Source: Lingula anatina (taxonomy: Eukaryota; Brachiopoda; Lingulata; Lingulida; Lingulidae). From it: a stretch of DNA of 64,000 bases. The stretch spans positions 500,414-564,413 of the forward strand of contig NW_019776002.1 of the NCBI RefSeq assembly GCF_001039355.2. The letters run 5' to 3'. Below the pieces are notes generated by a model, which was not told the origin of the DNA, ran no database searches, and saw only the letters and a list, made by a program, of their open reading frames with translations. Made by a program: the position numbers and the translations under genes. How positions within the stretch are numbered: position 1 is the first letter of the stretch; each line of letters opens with the position of its first letter. This document shows positions 12,301 through 22,708 of the stretch, piece by piece.

Positions 12301-15300
12301 GCTGAAAAACAAAAGCTAGTCATCATACTTAATAAAATAATTATCATATATAATCTTAAATGTATACTGGCATCTTTAAAAGGCAGACTAATAAAATTAT
12401 TCACTTCCATGTGTAATATTACTAGCTGAGTAAATTATAATTTTATTATAAAACAAGATAAAGATTAATACTTTTCATTTACTAACTTCATCAGCAGACA
12501 ACCAGCTATCCTAGTCAGTAGGGTTGCCATCTGGAAGGAATGCAGGTACTCAACATTGGGTGTGCCATCATCCATCACTTTCTTTAACACTTTCACTGAA
12601 TTACTGTTTTCTGCTGTTACTTGCTGCTCAGGGCATCTAGTGGGCTTCTGTTCTTCTCTGTTTCAAAAAGAGAAAAGTATTGATAGAATTTTTCTTTGAT
12701 GATAGTTCTTTTTTTCATAATTAAAAATTGGCATGTGTGCAATTCCTAAATAAATGTCAATGGCTAATTATTATTTTCTAATATGCAGTGCATGACCAGT
12801 TTAGAAAATGTGTAAGAATGATATTAAGTATAGATTGTATCAACATGATTTATGTCACCTAAATTATGCAAGAATAGTGACTATAGCCAGTATCTTTCAA
12901 CACCCCCTGAAATGGTAAAAGATTAATATATAAATTTAAGTCCAAAGAACAACTCACTCATGCATATGTGCTTTCTGCCTCAGTTCCTTTAACAATGTTT
13001 CATTGTTGAGAATATCTTGAAACTGCCTGAAAGATTAAAGATCTGTTTTATGATAATATTTCATAATTCTTTGAAGTACGTAACTTATAAAACTATAGAC
13101 TGAACAGACAGCATTTAAAAATGTCCCCTGTTAAAAATTAATTTGGCGTGTTAATAAAATACATGCATGTAACAGTTCAGTAAGTTAATTATATATGTGT
13201 AATTTTTTACCGATATTACATGAAGATTTATTTTATTATCATTTGTTAAGGTGCTACACTACTACATGCATGTATGCACTAGGTAAATAATTTTTGGCTT
13301 TTACAGTTAAGTTGGCTTTGTTCTCATTTCCATTTTTGGTGAAAAAAATCTTCTAATAACTAAAAAGACAACTCAAAAATGTATTTTTCATTGAATATGC
13401 AATTTTCAAAAATGATATAAATTTATTCAATACACATGGTTCATATGTCATACTTACTCCAACATATTACCATGTGGTACATGTGTATAGGTTTAGATTA
13501 CCAGCTGTCATACCTAAGAAGTGTTGGAAAATGATGCAGTACATGATCTAACTCTGGTTTGGTCAACATCAACAGCTCACAATGAGTTACAGCACGCACT
13601 GTGGCAGTACGCTTCTCTTTGAACAGCATTCCCATTTCACCAAAACTATCACCTGGATACACTGTGGCCAGAACCTGACTGAGGTCTTGGGATAATACCT
13701 ATATGTATACATAGAAACATATATATTACATTGCACCATGAAGTATTTATCACAGATCTTTGATTCCAACCTAAAATCCTGAGCATCAGATTGCATGGCA
13801 AAATCAGCACTCACATGACCAAGTTGCAAAGGTGGTGGAAGAAAACATCATGTTTGGCCGATGTTATTTAGTCTCCAGGTAAAGAATTTACTTGTTTTAT
13901 CATCCTGTCTAAATACCAAGAAAAACCTCTTTTATAGCATGTTTTAAGTAATAAGGAACAATTATTATGCAGTGGACATGATGGACTTATACATCTATAG
14001 GCCAAATTCTCTCACTAAGATAACATATAGATCAGTGTAGATCAGTGTACCTCACAGTGCCCTCTCCTGACAAAGTACATCTCATTGCCCACATCTCCAC
14101 AGTAAATGACCACTTCCCCAGGACTGTAGTGGTACGGAACCACTCTGGATGCCACCATCTTCAGGAAGGTCAGGTCCAGGTATCTGAACAGTGGAGCCTG
14201 GGATTAGAGAAATTAAAAAAATAAATGTGTGGCAATTGTTTGTTTTGAGGCAAAAGGGCTGGGGGGGGGGGGGAGTTAGAAAACTGGCCTGTTGGGTTTT
14301 AATTTGCAATAAATGATCACTTTCCTCCAAAAAGTGACATGCTGCAGATAAACCTATTTTCTATGGGTTCATTCCCAGAGATTTAGATCGATCCAGAGAT
14401 TTAGATTGACCTAACTCCCTGGGGGTTCATGCTAAATTGCACTCAGCCGAGCACGCACCATGTTAAATTACCCCCTTACAGCTTTTAGTAGGCGGGATCG
14501 ACAGACGCTTAAGCCGGCTAAGCTGACAGTAATCTAGTGAGACTCCCCACAGGGATAGATCGATCTAAAATCTATGGGAATGGGGTCTATGAGGTAGAGG
14601 AATAATGCAGCATACGATTACTTTACCTCTTTCAGAATGTTCCCAACTTCTTCCATTCCTATGTCTTCTTGCAGCACAGCAGGTAAGTCATGAATCAGTG
14701 GCTTAAAGCTGGGGATCCAGCTGCCCCTGAAATATATATCACACTACTGAGTCACTTTAGATAATGAGTATAAGCATAGTTGAAATGAAGGTACTGGATA
14801 TAGTAAATAAAAGATATAAAATGTGTGCAGTGTACATGGTATTAACAAATTATATAAAAGAAAAGAGTAAGATAGCACAGGGACATTAAAAATGCACAGA
14901 TGGTACATACCTATATTTTCCCCAGAGAATGCTCATGTAGTTGATCACCCTTTCCTGTAGAACAGGTGTCTGCGTGTTCTCTGACATAAATTGTTTGATA
15001 GCAAACAGCTTCTCTTGAAACACAACCCTTTCAAAGATAATAAAGTAAAGTAAAGAAAATGTGCTCATTACAAATGGCATGATGTCTTGCAAAATGCAGT
15101 AATAGTATTTTATAATGAACTGATGTTGTTTCTTTTTAAAATCTTATTATTGTTAAGAAACATTGTTACATCATTTTCTAGCACTTAATTAATTAATTAA
15201 TCTTTACAAAGATCATTAAGAAATCATTAAGAAATCTTTGTACACCAATTTCTCAAATAAAATGGCAACCATGCAACAATTACACTGGTCTGCCATGATA

Positions 15301-18300
15301 GTAGTCAGACATTAACAGTGCAAGTTCTGAAACCTTACCTGGCAACATCAGCATTGCCCAGTAATGCAGCAATAATAGCCACACAGTAGCCATACATCAC
15401 TAATTGCTCTGAAATCTTACTTGGCAATATCAGCATTGGCCAGTAATGCAGCAATAATAGCCACACAGTAGCCATACATCACTAATAGTTCTGAAATCTT
15501 ACCTGGCAACATCAGCATTGGCCAGTAATGCAGCAATAATAGCTACACAGTAGCCATACAGTAGCAGTCCTACCAACATGACAACTACAGACAGCAGGCA
15601 TTCTGTGGCGTTCTGAGCTGTGATATCTCCATACCCAGTACTAGTCATGGTCACTGCTGCCCAGTACAGGGAGAGCAGGTAATGGAGGGGGAGAGGCAGG
15701 TCTGACCAGCTCTGGTTGGTAGTTATCCATGAACCTTCACTACAACTGGAATAGTAGAAGAATCTATATCAAAGTTATTTTCCAATCTTTGAATGATAAT
15801 TCATTGAGTGAAATTATATTTTCCAATACCAGTATGTTCATTATTGCCCCACCATCAAAATTCCTTCACATGGTTCCGATGATATTTCATCTGCCTCCCC
15901 CTCACCACATTGCTTCAATTATTGAACAAAGCAAAAATGTTTCTTTTTAGTTTCTTTTTTGTAATAAATTTCATAATGGTATAACCCCTAAGTCACAGAC
16001 AGCAGCCAACGCCTAAGAACCCACCCATTGCCAACACTGCAAGCTCCCAGGTACCAGAGACAGGCACACCAGTGAGTGAGCAGACAGATGTACAGGCTCA
16101 GCTTCAATGTCCTCAGGGTGGAGAGGGACCACTCCAACCCTTTCTCCATTGTGTGGAAATAATGAGGAACCTGGATTGAAGCAAAGGTTACTCATAAACA
16201 AAGATGTCAGAAAAATATATCATTTATTATCAACAAACATGTTGCATTAACAATGCATAAAAACATTTTGAAAAAAAGTGATACTTTACAACTCCAAAGA
16301 ACTGAATGAGTCATACATGTAAGTGCCCCATACTGTTGTACTAAGAGATAATATAACTTACCTTCCAAAACTTGATAAGCCTATTTAACCGTAAAATTCT
16401 AAAAATGAGCCAGTGGTTTTGCTGCCATCCTAACACACAGAACACTTCTACTGGTAAAACAGCCAGGAGATCAAGGAAAAAGGCTCCATTTTCAATATAA
16501 ACTTTCTGCACAGCTTTCAATGAAAGCAGTAGCCCTGAAGAGGAATACAACAGAAGTTTCAAAGTGATTACAAAGAATCCATGATTGAAATATTTTAAAA
16601 AAGCACAATCTGTATCCCCAATAATTTCCAACAGATTTCTAAATACTCAGTATGAAGCAGCATCATGTACATCATGGTCAGACTAAAAAAATTAATGTGT
16701 TCAGTGTGAATTCCAAATCCAGACTGTCATGTCACCAGTTAATTACTAACCATGAGGGGTGTGAACTGCAGTCTTAAACATGATCACAATATCAACTATC
16801 AGCACCATGTCCAGAAGGTAAGTTAAGACCAACTCAATAATGATGTCTTCTGTATGCCAATCTGAAACAAAGTCATATCATGAGAGCAACTTTAGATTAA
16901 AATAATTAAATGGTCAAATTTATCAATTTGGTACCAAAACCATTATAATTATTAAAATGTACAGAAATGTTTTGTAAATGCCAGTTCTGAAGGTGAAGTT
17001 TAAGATAGAAAATTAATTTTAAAAGAATTTTTCTATTTTCCTACCGTTTGTAGTGAATATAGCCAGAGAAGGATAGAGAAAACTGATGATGATGGTAACT
17101 ATGACAACCACAGACTTCCAAACCTTAGAGAAACGGCAATTAGGGTTGATGTAACATCCATGTAAAACATGCCATATGTCCCCTCTCTGAAACAAATTAT
17201 GAAAATGGCTAAGTATTGAATGCTTTTCTTAAGTCTACAAAGCAAACATGTTTTCTTCCTGGCTATGCCAAACAAATGAGTAGAAACGGGTGAGGATATT
17301 GATTGTTGGAAGTGGCACACCTTTATGTAATACCTGCTTGACTTGGTTCGGGAACATCCTTACAATGTGTGCTCTGATCCCTTTAAAAAGATATATAAAT
17401 TCTAGAATCATTTGTAAAGTTTAAATTAAGAGTATTTTTTATACCTTACTACTGACAGACATATTTGATTCTTCTTTTTCTAAAGACACAGCACTTAGAT
17501 TCACTTTGGGCATCTCTACAACAGAGAAACTCCTCAGCTTTGCTGGTATGTGAATGGATGATCTTCTGTTTGGTGCCAGTCTCTGTTTTATATTCATACA
17601 AGATGTAGCCTAGAAGAAAAATGTTTGTCATAGAACCAATTGGAAATACATGATAAAGTAATTAATTGGAAATTAAATTGAAGTCATAATAATTTTAAAA
17701 TATGTTAATTGGCTGTTTATAATTATGAATGAGTAAATTAGTTATTTTGACCTCCGGTTAAAAGTAACTACTACTAGTAGCATAGGAAAGAAAAACAAAA
17801 GAACTGTTACCATTGTCATAGTTTGTCTTCTAAAATTCTTCTCAGCTTTTCTGAACCGTTGCTCAGCCAGCTCATACAATGCAGGTCCAGCTATAAGAGA
17901 TATATAATCAGACCTACATATCTGACCCTGAGGTAAGAGGTTGCTGGAAACTCACCTCTATATTATCTGAGCAGTAACAATTATATCTTATTTTTCCATT
18001 ATATAGTTCGGACAATCCCCTTGATACATTGCATGCATTATAATAAAGTTACCTATTTGTGTTTGTGCAGCATGCCTATTGATGTGTTATGAAGAACTAC
18101 ATGTACTGCTGTACATACCTGAAGGAAATAAACTCAAAACTTCAAGCAGCTTCTTCTTCTTCAGGACTGCTATTTCACAGTGACTTTTAGCTCGTATTGT
18201 GTGAGTTCTGACGACACTAAAGACCAAGTAAACCTGGAATTGTATATTGAACTGATCATATTCAGAGGTTATCATTCAGTCATCTTATTATCATCATTAT

Positions 18301-21300
18301 TATTGCAAAAGACAGTAGCAGTTAAATTAATACCACACTGTAAGAAAGAAGAAAAAAATCATGATCCGAGGATCATTTCTTCAAACTTTTTATATAACCT
18401 AAAATTCCAATATGAACCTAGAAATAGATTCCCTAGACTAGTCACCTGCCATCACCCTGAGCTTCAGAGATAACTTGACACTAACCTCTTCACTATAGCC
18501 TATCTTCATCGTGTCAAGTAACTTGACACCATGAAGATAGGCTATTGTGAAGAGGTAAGTGTCAAGTTATCTCTGAAGCTCAGGGTGCCTGCCATGAACA
18601 TGTTTAGTAATCTGGTATGTTCTAGCATATACATGTACTAATTACCTCTCCAAACACTGCTCCCTGGTTGAGTGTTCCCATCACATCTCCATCTGACCCT
18701 ACCACCTGTGGAATGAGAGGGGGAAATGGCCATTCACAACAGTGATCAATTTCACTCCCAAAAATGCTTCCAAAACATCAATTTATAAAGATAGCAATTT
18801 TCTAAAGGTCTTTCTAAAACCACTCGATGGCATGGTTTTGGTTCTGAATGGTGTGTGCCAGTCTTGTAAAATTATCCAAAGAACTTTGATTTTGTATATA
18901 GCCTTTGCATTGTACTTCATTTCAATTTTCATGATAAAAAATAGTTCATTGAATTACTGCAAAACTGTATTGTTATCCACATAATTATTTACTTACCCTT
19001 TCCATGGACTTACCTCTACTTCTCCTCTTAGAATGAAGTACATGGAGTGACCCACTTCCCCAAAACTCACTATAGTCTGTCCAGGAAGATAAAACTCTGG
19101 CTCAATGTGCAGGGAAATCTTCCGCAGGAAACTAGGAGACATGGCTTGGAAAATAGGCGCCTGAAAATGTTGACCATTATCAATTGTGCATATAATATTA
19201 TAGTTGCAATATCACAGGGTATTGAAGAAAATACAGAAAAATGCAAAAAATACATAATTAATTGATAGTTAATTAAAAGATAGAGGATAATGTTAATACT
19301 GATTTATGCAATCTTCAATAAAATTTTACTTTATCATCATTAAACGCATGTTTGCAGGTAGAATAATTTGACGTAAAGTAGTTAAACAAACAATTCGAAC
19401 AGTCATAAGTTAAACCGTTTTACCTTACTAATGATGTCTTTATTAATTATGTAGGCAACCTCAGCTTGAAATGTGGACGGTAGATCTGAGAACAGGCAGA
19501 GGTGTTTGCCGGGTCGGCCTTGTCTTTCCCAGGCGTGGCTGTAATAGGCTGAAACCAAAGACTTCAGTGACTCGGATATAGACATCTCATCCTAGGGGAG
19601 TAAGTAAAATAAGTTGATAGCGTCTGTATATTATCACTACAAAGTTTAAAGAACAAATAAAAGACCAAAAAGACGCATGCAGAGAATTATATGCAACCAT
19701 GAGCCTTCATCTCTTACATTCTTGGTATTTCTTATACGTGGATCTGTTGAATGCATTGTTCTTACCATGTGACTTCTGATCACTGCTAGCTTGTGTAGAT
19801 ATCGTGCTCTTCTGGCATCAGATATTGTTATCAGAGATGTCATTCCTTCCAGCAACATGCCGAAGAAAACTCCAATACCTACCAACATGGCAGCAATGGA
19901 GTACCATTTCTCCAAAACAGTGGCGCTTTTCACATCACCGTATCTGGAATAGTCATTAATGGAATGTCTTTCTTTTCTGATGTTCATGGTTGATAATAGG
20001 AAGGAAACAGGAAATTTGAAGGGGCAAAAATAATAGATTTTTAAAAGATTAAGATCAATTAAAGGAATTCATATTAATAATATGTTAATTAATGTATATA
20101 CTTATTTAATAATCACTTCTTAAAATAAGCGAATTCTCTGCGGTGAAATCAAATTCGTTGATGACCGCTTGGAATGAAAAACATTTGTCGACATAGCAGA
20201 TAAAAAGATCAAAATTCAGACTCATACAAAAATTAGAAGATTATAAATAAAAAGAAAGAAAGAAAAAAGAAAGAAAGAATGAAAGAATGCTCGAAGCGTG
20301 AATTGTATAAATGACGTATTGGTGCCGCTCACCCGGTGGATGTGACAGTTGCTGTTCCCCAGTACAGGGATATGACATAAGCTCCTAATGGCCCCATGGT
20401 TGTGATGTTGAAGTCTAAATAGAAGTAAACATAAACACATCTAATTTTGAAAAACTGACAGAAAATAAGTTAAATTAATACACCTCGGCAACATCAAGGA
20501 TCTATGATAAAATTGATATTATTCACAATTAGTATTGGCATTCACAATGTGTAGACCCATGTGTAAACGTTTTCTTTAATTTTCTGCCAAGTGTAGATAA
20601 CAAGAACTGAAGATATGTTACATCGTACACAAGTCATATTAATTTGTTTTGTTTCATTCCCTACCAGTTTGTGAAGTCCAGCTCCCAGGCTGGCAGTGTG
20701 GGAGCAGCTGCCTGCAGTCACAGCTAAGGGCATACCAGCCGCAGCTTACCACATGTGTCACCACAACACATATCGCTGTATACTTCATAAGGCGGGTAGC
20801 TGTGGCATTGCTGCTCAAGTCCGACTCTCTTCGGTCTGCAGTGGCGTAAAAGTGTGACAAATGAATTGATATATTTATAATATTCTAACAGCTAATAATA
20901 TTTCTATTGCGGAAAATACATTTCAGCACTGCCCTTTCCCATGAAAGTTACTTTAATTTGAATATTGATACGTAAGCCTAATTGAACATACCATATATAT
21001 TCATCGTAGTTCCAATTGACATCAAAATGGCTCTAGCACATTATTCTTTAATTATTGGTATAATTTCAACAATACATGTATTTAAAGATGTACCTAGGAA
21101 ACAGAGACTAAAAAATACTTAACAAATACAGCATTAAAAAAAAGCGAATGATAATCACGTAATTACCAAAAAACAAAGGTATTTTGTAAAATCTTAGCAG
21201 TCGATTCATTCTTAACTGTCCCACCAAATGCCATCCCGGTGTAGAGGAGTGGATGATGAAAACAAAAAGATCTGTGGGAAATGCTGACATCAGGTCAAGA

Positions 21301-21659
21301 ACAATCGCTACAATGAATGTTTTCCTCCTCCCTTTCTTGTATAGAGCAGCTCCGTTGGCTACGAAGGCGGCGTGAAAGTGAAGAATAATGTCTGCTACAA
21401 AAATTATATCGCAGATGTAAATCACCGCCAGTTGCACTTGGTTTATGGCGTTGCCACCCTCGTTGCAGAACGCGGCCTCGTATGGCACGAAGAGGCAGGT
21501 TACGATTATGGATAAGGTTACCACCCAATTCCAGCTCTTTCGAATTGTTCGTCTTGAATTGTTTTCACAAACCATTTTGTCGGCCTCCTGTTTTTCTGCT
21601 TCGTCTTCGTGCCACATGGATTCCTGTGTGAAAACGCGCGCTCTCTGACGTAAGCGCAT
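3454..21659 (-). CDS. Four-repeat cyclic-nucleotide-gated K+ channel (tetraKCNG/CNGK type)
   Basis: About 41 exons on the minus strand encode four consecutive channel modules in one polypeptide. Each module has S1-S6, a GYGD selectivity filter, a C-linker and a cyclic-nucleotide-binding fold. My exon model sums to 6634 nt. Removing one extra base in exon 38 leaves about 2210 residues, close to the size I recall for the sea urchin sperm tetraKCNG. In sea urchin sperm that channel opens with cGMP and hyperpolarises the flagellum. The ATG at 21659 is preferred: the in-frame upstream stretch has no other ATG, and a TATAAA lies about 50 bases upstream on the minus strand (21716..21711). The gene ends at TAA 3454. 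It is convergent with the KIAA2013 homolog and divergent from the small membrane-protein gene. The modules are described separately below. Confidence 0.93.
4859..4861 (-). other. Apparent +1 frameshift in S6 of tetraKCNG repeat 4
   Basis: Joining exon 37 (ends with one leftover G) to exon 38 at 4876 gives VVSIVV. This aligns with repeats 1-3 with exact spacing, but the frame then needs one base fewer to continue into MLIGKILFGY. The extra base lies in an AAA run on the plus strand. The whole modelled CDS is also exactly one base over a multiple of three. A sequencing or assembly indel is the simplest explanation; a real null allele or a different splice junction is possible. Confidence 0.75.
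5623..5746. repeat. 62-bp tandem duplication across the donor of channel exon 36
   Basis: A block beginning ACCAGCCA at 5623 recurs at 5685 as ACCAGCCAG. Both contain a minus-strand 5' splice site (GTGAGA in one, GTAAGG in the other) and the adjoining end of the S5-pore exon. The exonic frame stays open through the intervening copy, but the two donors leave different phases. Only the 5687 donor fits the next exon. Confidence 0.75.
6895..7015 (-). repeat. Two-copy coding repeat in the linker before repeat 4
   Basis: Two adjacent units of about 20 residues share the core HPENTALH followed by NTDS and a Glu-Ala. They lie in the cytoplasmic linker between CNBD 3 and S1 of repeat 4. The DNA units are also similar (both include TGCAAAGCTGTGTTCTCTGG on the plus strand), so this is a recent in-frame tandem duplication. 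Confidence 0.85.
9278..9308. repeat. Poly-A run (31 A)
   Basis: An uninterrupted A tract inside a channel intron. It is not part of any coding exon and its length is prone to sequencing error. Confidence 0.95.
9575..9785. mobile_element. Imperfect fold-back element in channel intron
   Basis: The two halves are approximate reverse complements. Outer ends share GATCGAT, and the centre is a perfect GAAGCTGCTA/TAGCAGCTTC stem around an AT-rich loop. Ends and internal blocks resemble the two MITE copies at 11.8 and 14.4 kb (GATCGATCTA, CTTAAGC). Its right end lies only about 15 bases inside the intron next to the S5 exon donor at 9799. No transposase is present. Confidence 0.6.
11123..11199. repeat. 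Perfect 38-bp inverted repeat with 1-nt loop
   Basis: Positions 11123..11160 and 11162..11199 are exact reverse complements around a single T. The arms begin TTTCACACCTTGTAGAACTG. It sits in the intron between repeat 3 exons S2-S3 and S4. It could be a true palindrome able to form a cruciform or RNA hairpin, or a fold-back assembly artefact. Confidence 0.9.
11798..12016. mobile_element. MITE copy 1 (GATCGATCTA-ended family)
   Basis: About 215 bp with imperfect terminal inverted repeats (left TCCCAGAGATTTAGATCGAT; right the complement of a similar run ending near ATTTC) and the internal block CAGCTTTTAGTAGGCGGGA. The same element recurs at 14370..14586 in the same orientation with about 90% identity. 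It is non-coding, so a non-autonomous element is the best reading. Confidence 0.8.
12258..12301 (-). other. Exon-like segment not used in my channel model
   Basis: This has a good acceptor before 12301 and a strong GTAAGT donor after 12258. In the frame set by exon 22 it encodes a plausible stretch (FVAGPISDIKNLQL). It lies only 27 bases from the acceptor of exon 23, so splicing it in would need a 27-nt intron, and the phases do not match. Exon 22 joins exon 23 cleanly without it. Confidence 0.3.
14370..14586. mobile_element. MITE copy 2 (GATCGATCTA-ended family)
   Basis: Second copy of the element at 11798, with ends CATTCCCAGAGATTTAGATC and its near reverse complement finishing TCTATGGGAATG. 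It shares the internal segments CCCTGGGGGTTCA and GCTTAAGCCGGC. It lies in the intron between two CNBD/C-linker exons of channel repeat 2. I see no clear target-site duplication. Confidence 0.8.
15326..15560. repeat. 82-bp tandem triplication across the S6 exon donor of channel repeat 2
   Basis: TCTGAAA recurs at 15326, 15408 and 15490, and each 82-bp unit carries the end of the S6 coding sequence plus its 5' splice site on the minus strand. Donors fall at 15503, 15421 and 15339. The 15503 copy is contiguous with the pore exon and is the one I use. Reading on from it reaches a stop within a few codons, so the other two copies are intronic unless alternatively spliced. Confidence 0.9.
17811..21659 (-). 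other. tetraKCNG repeat 1 (exons 1-9)
   Basis: Exons: 21659..21167 (N-terminus, S1-S4), 20835..20665 (S5), 20414..20333 (pore helix), 19943..19766 (filter and S6), 19591..19424 (C-linker), 19160..19014, 18705..18646 and 18233..18119 (CNBD), 17890..17811 (start of linker). The filter reads TVTSTG-YGD and is split by a phase-2 intron inside the second Gly codon of GYGD, between exons 3 and 4. The S4-like helix has LRMNRLLRF. The CNBD phosphate cassette starts with FGE, but the signature after it is RTHTIRA, so the Arg is present while the usual Ala is His. Cyclic-nucleotide affinity of this module may be altered. Confidence 0.9.
18453..18587. repeat. 67-bp-arm inverted repeat with 1-nt loop
   Basis: The arms 18453..18519 and 18521..18587 are reverse complements with three mismatches, centred on an A at 18520. 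Outer ends read CACCCTGAGCTTCAGAG and its complement. It lies in the intron between CNBD exons 7 and 8 of channel repeat 1. This is the second near-perfect palindrome in the same gene. Confidence 0.9.
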
Positions 21660-22708
21660 CACTTGAGGCGGGAGCACGTGCGTCGTGTAGTATGACGTTG
21701 TGTAGTATTCTTTATAGCAACTATGTAGACGTCATCCGTCTTTAGTATAAAAATACGGGAACGTAGTCTACTGTTAGCACGACTAATTTTATCAAGGTGC
21801 ACATGGTTGAAATCTTCCGTCAATTAATTATTTTTGTTCCGTGTAGTCTCTGCGTATCATTAGAATCATCTATAGAGATGAATCTTTTGTAACTTTCAAC
21901 ATTTCTATAGGCGAGAGAAAAGATGAGCCATTAATTCTTACTTTCCACTGAGTTCACGATCCCCGATTTCTCTGCATATTTATAAGCATTTTAACAAATT
22001 GTTTATTCTCTTATAATCTTGGCTTTCTTTTTGTTTTCCCAAATAACAGAAGTTGTAGTAGATGTGATGCAAGTATCATAAATCTTTTGAGTGAGTAATA
22101 TAGATTAATTAACCGACGCCTTTGAGTGAAGTTGAAAATCCTAGCTAATTCGATGCAGGATGCAGACGGGCCACGCGATACTGTTTTGTTTACGCGTTGC
22201 CTCGGCAACCAACCTCTGAACTTTTGTGCAATCCCTTTCGCAAACGTTGTCTTGCCAAAACTGGTTGAGCCCATCTGTTCTTGGAACCAATAATTTTATA
22301 ATTCTTAGAATATGTGAGCAATGATTTTCACCAAACATGTCAGTCTAAAAAGGATATTTTCAAAATAAAATCTTTTACAGTTTTCAAGCCTTTGTGTTCA
22401 TATTTCAATTTATATTCACTCGTTCTCTGACCAAGAGCCAATGAATAATTGTTCCTTCTACCAAGAAGATTTAGTGTTTTCCATTTAAGAAGTTTCTTTT
22501 TCTAACATAAAGAGCATTTCTCAGAAAAGGGTTCTTGCCCTTGGGTTATCAGAAATTCATGCCTGGGATTACAATGAAACATTTTCGAGGAAAACTCGAG
22601 CGTCGTTGTAGGGGGGTTTAAGTCTGTCGGTAAGCGGCAAGAGGTCAAAGGCAGATACCATAGAAACAATACCCTCTCTCTACTGGTGGTGGTGCACCAC
22701 TTGACAAA
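21660..22708. promoter_or_regulatory. Divergent intergenic region, tetraKCNG / small membrane protein
   Basis: The two genes are head-to-head about 1.05 kb apart. A minus-strand TATAAA at 21716..21711 lies 50-60 bases before the channel ATG. No other element is convincing. A minus-strand ORF at 22274..22011 has a Walker-A-like start (GSTSFGKTT) but no further support. Confidence 0.35.

Larger units (their letters stand above)
12487..17609 (-). other. tetraKCNG linker and repeat 2 (exons 10-22)
   Basis: Linker exons are 17609..17450 and 17380..17334. Module exons: 17186..17045 (S1), 16861..16751 (S2), 16534..16362 (S3-S4), 16170..16025 (S5), 15745..15503 (pore and S6), 15027..14911 and 14726..14627 (C-linker), 14197..14051 and 13698..13514 (CNBD), 13026..12958 and 12657..12487 (linker). 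The donor at 17450 (GTAAGG) rather than 17445 is required for phase. The filter reads TMTSTGYGD within one exon. S4 contains RILRLNRLIKF. The CNBD cassette is canonical: SFGEMGMLF then KRTATVRA. The first CNBD exon is 147 nt, phase 0, as in repeat 1, which supports internal duplication of an ancestral single-repeat gene. Confidence 0.9.

Noticed and set aside
15326-15490. Micro-exons in the 82-bp triplication
   Set aside because: They would require 12-nt introns between copies, far too short to splice.
17449-17631. Alternative minus frame of channel exon 10 ending IKYVCQ
   Set aside because: It hits a stop before a usable donor; the other frame joins exon 9 and exon 11 in phase.
21657-21677. 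Channel start at the upstream GTG (21677)
   Set aside because: GTG is not expected as a start in an animal nuclear gene; the ATG at 21659 is in the same frame.
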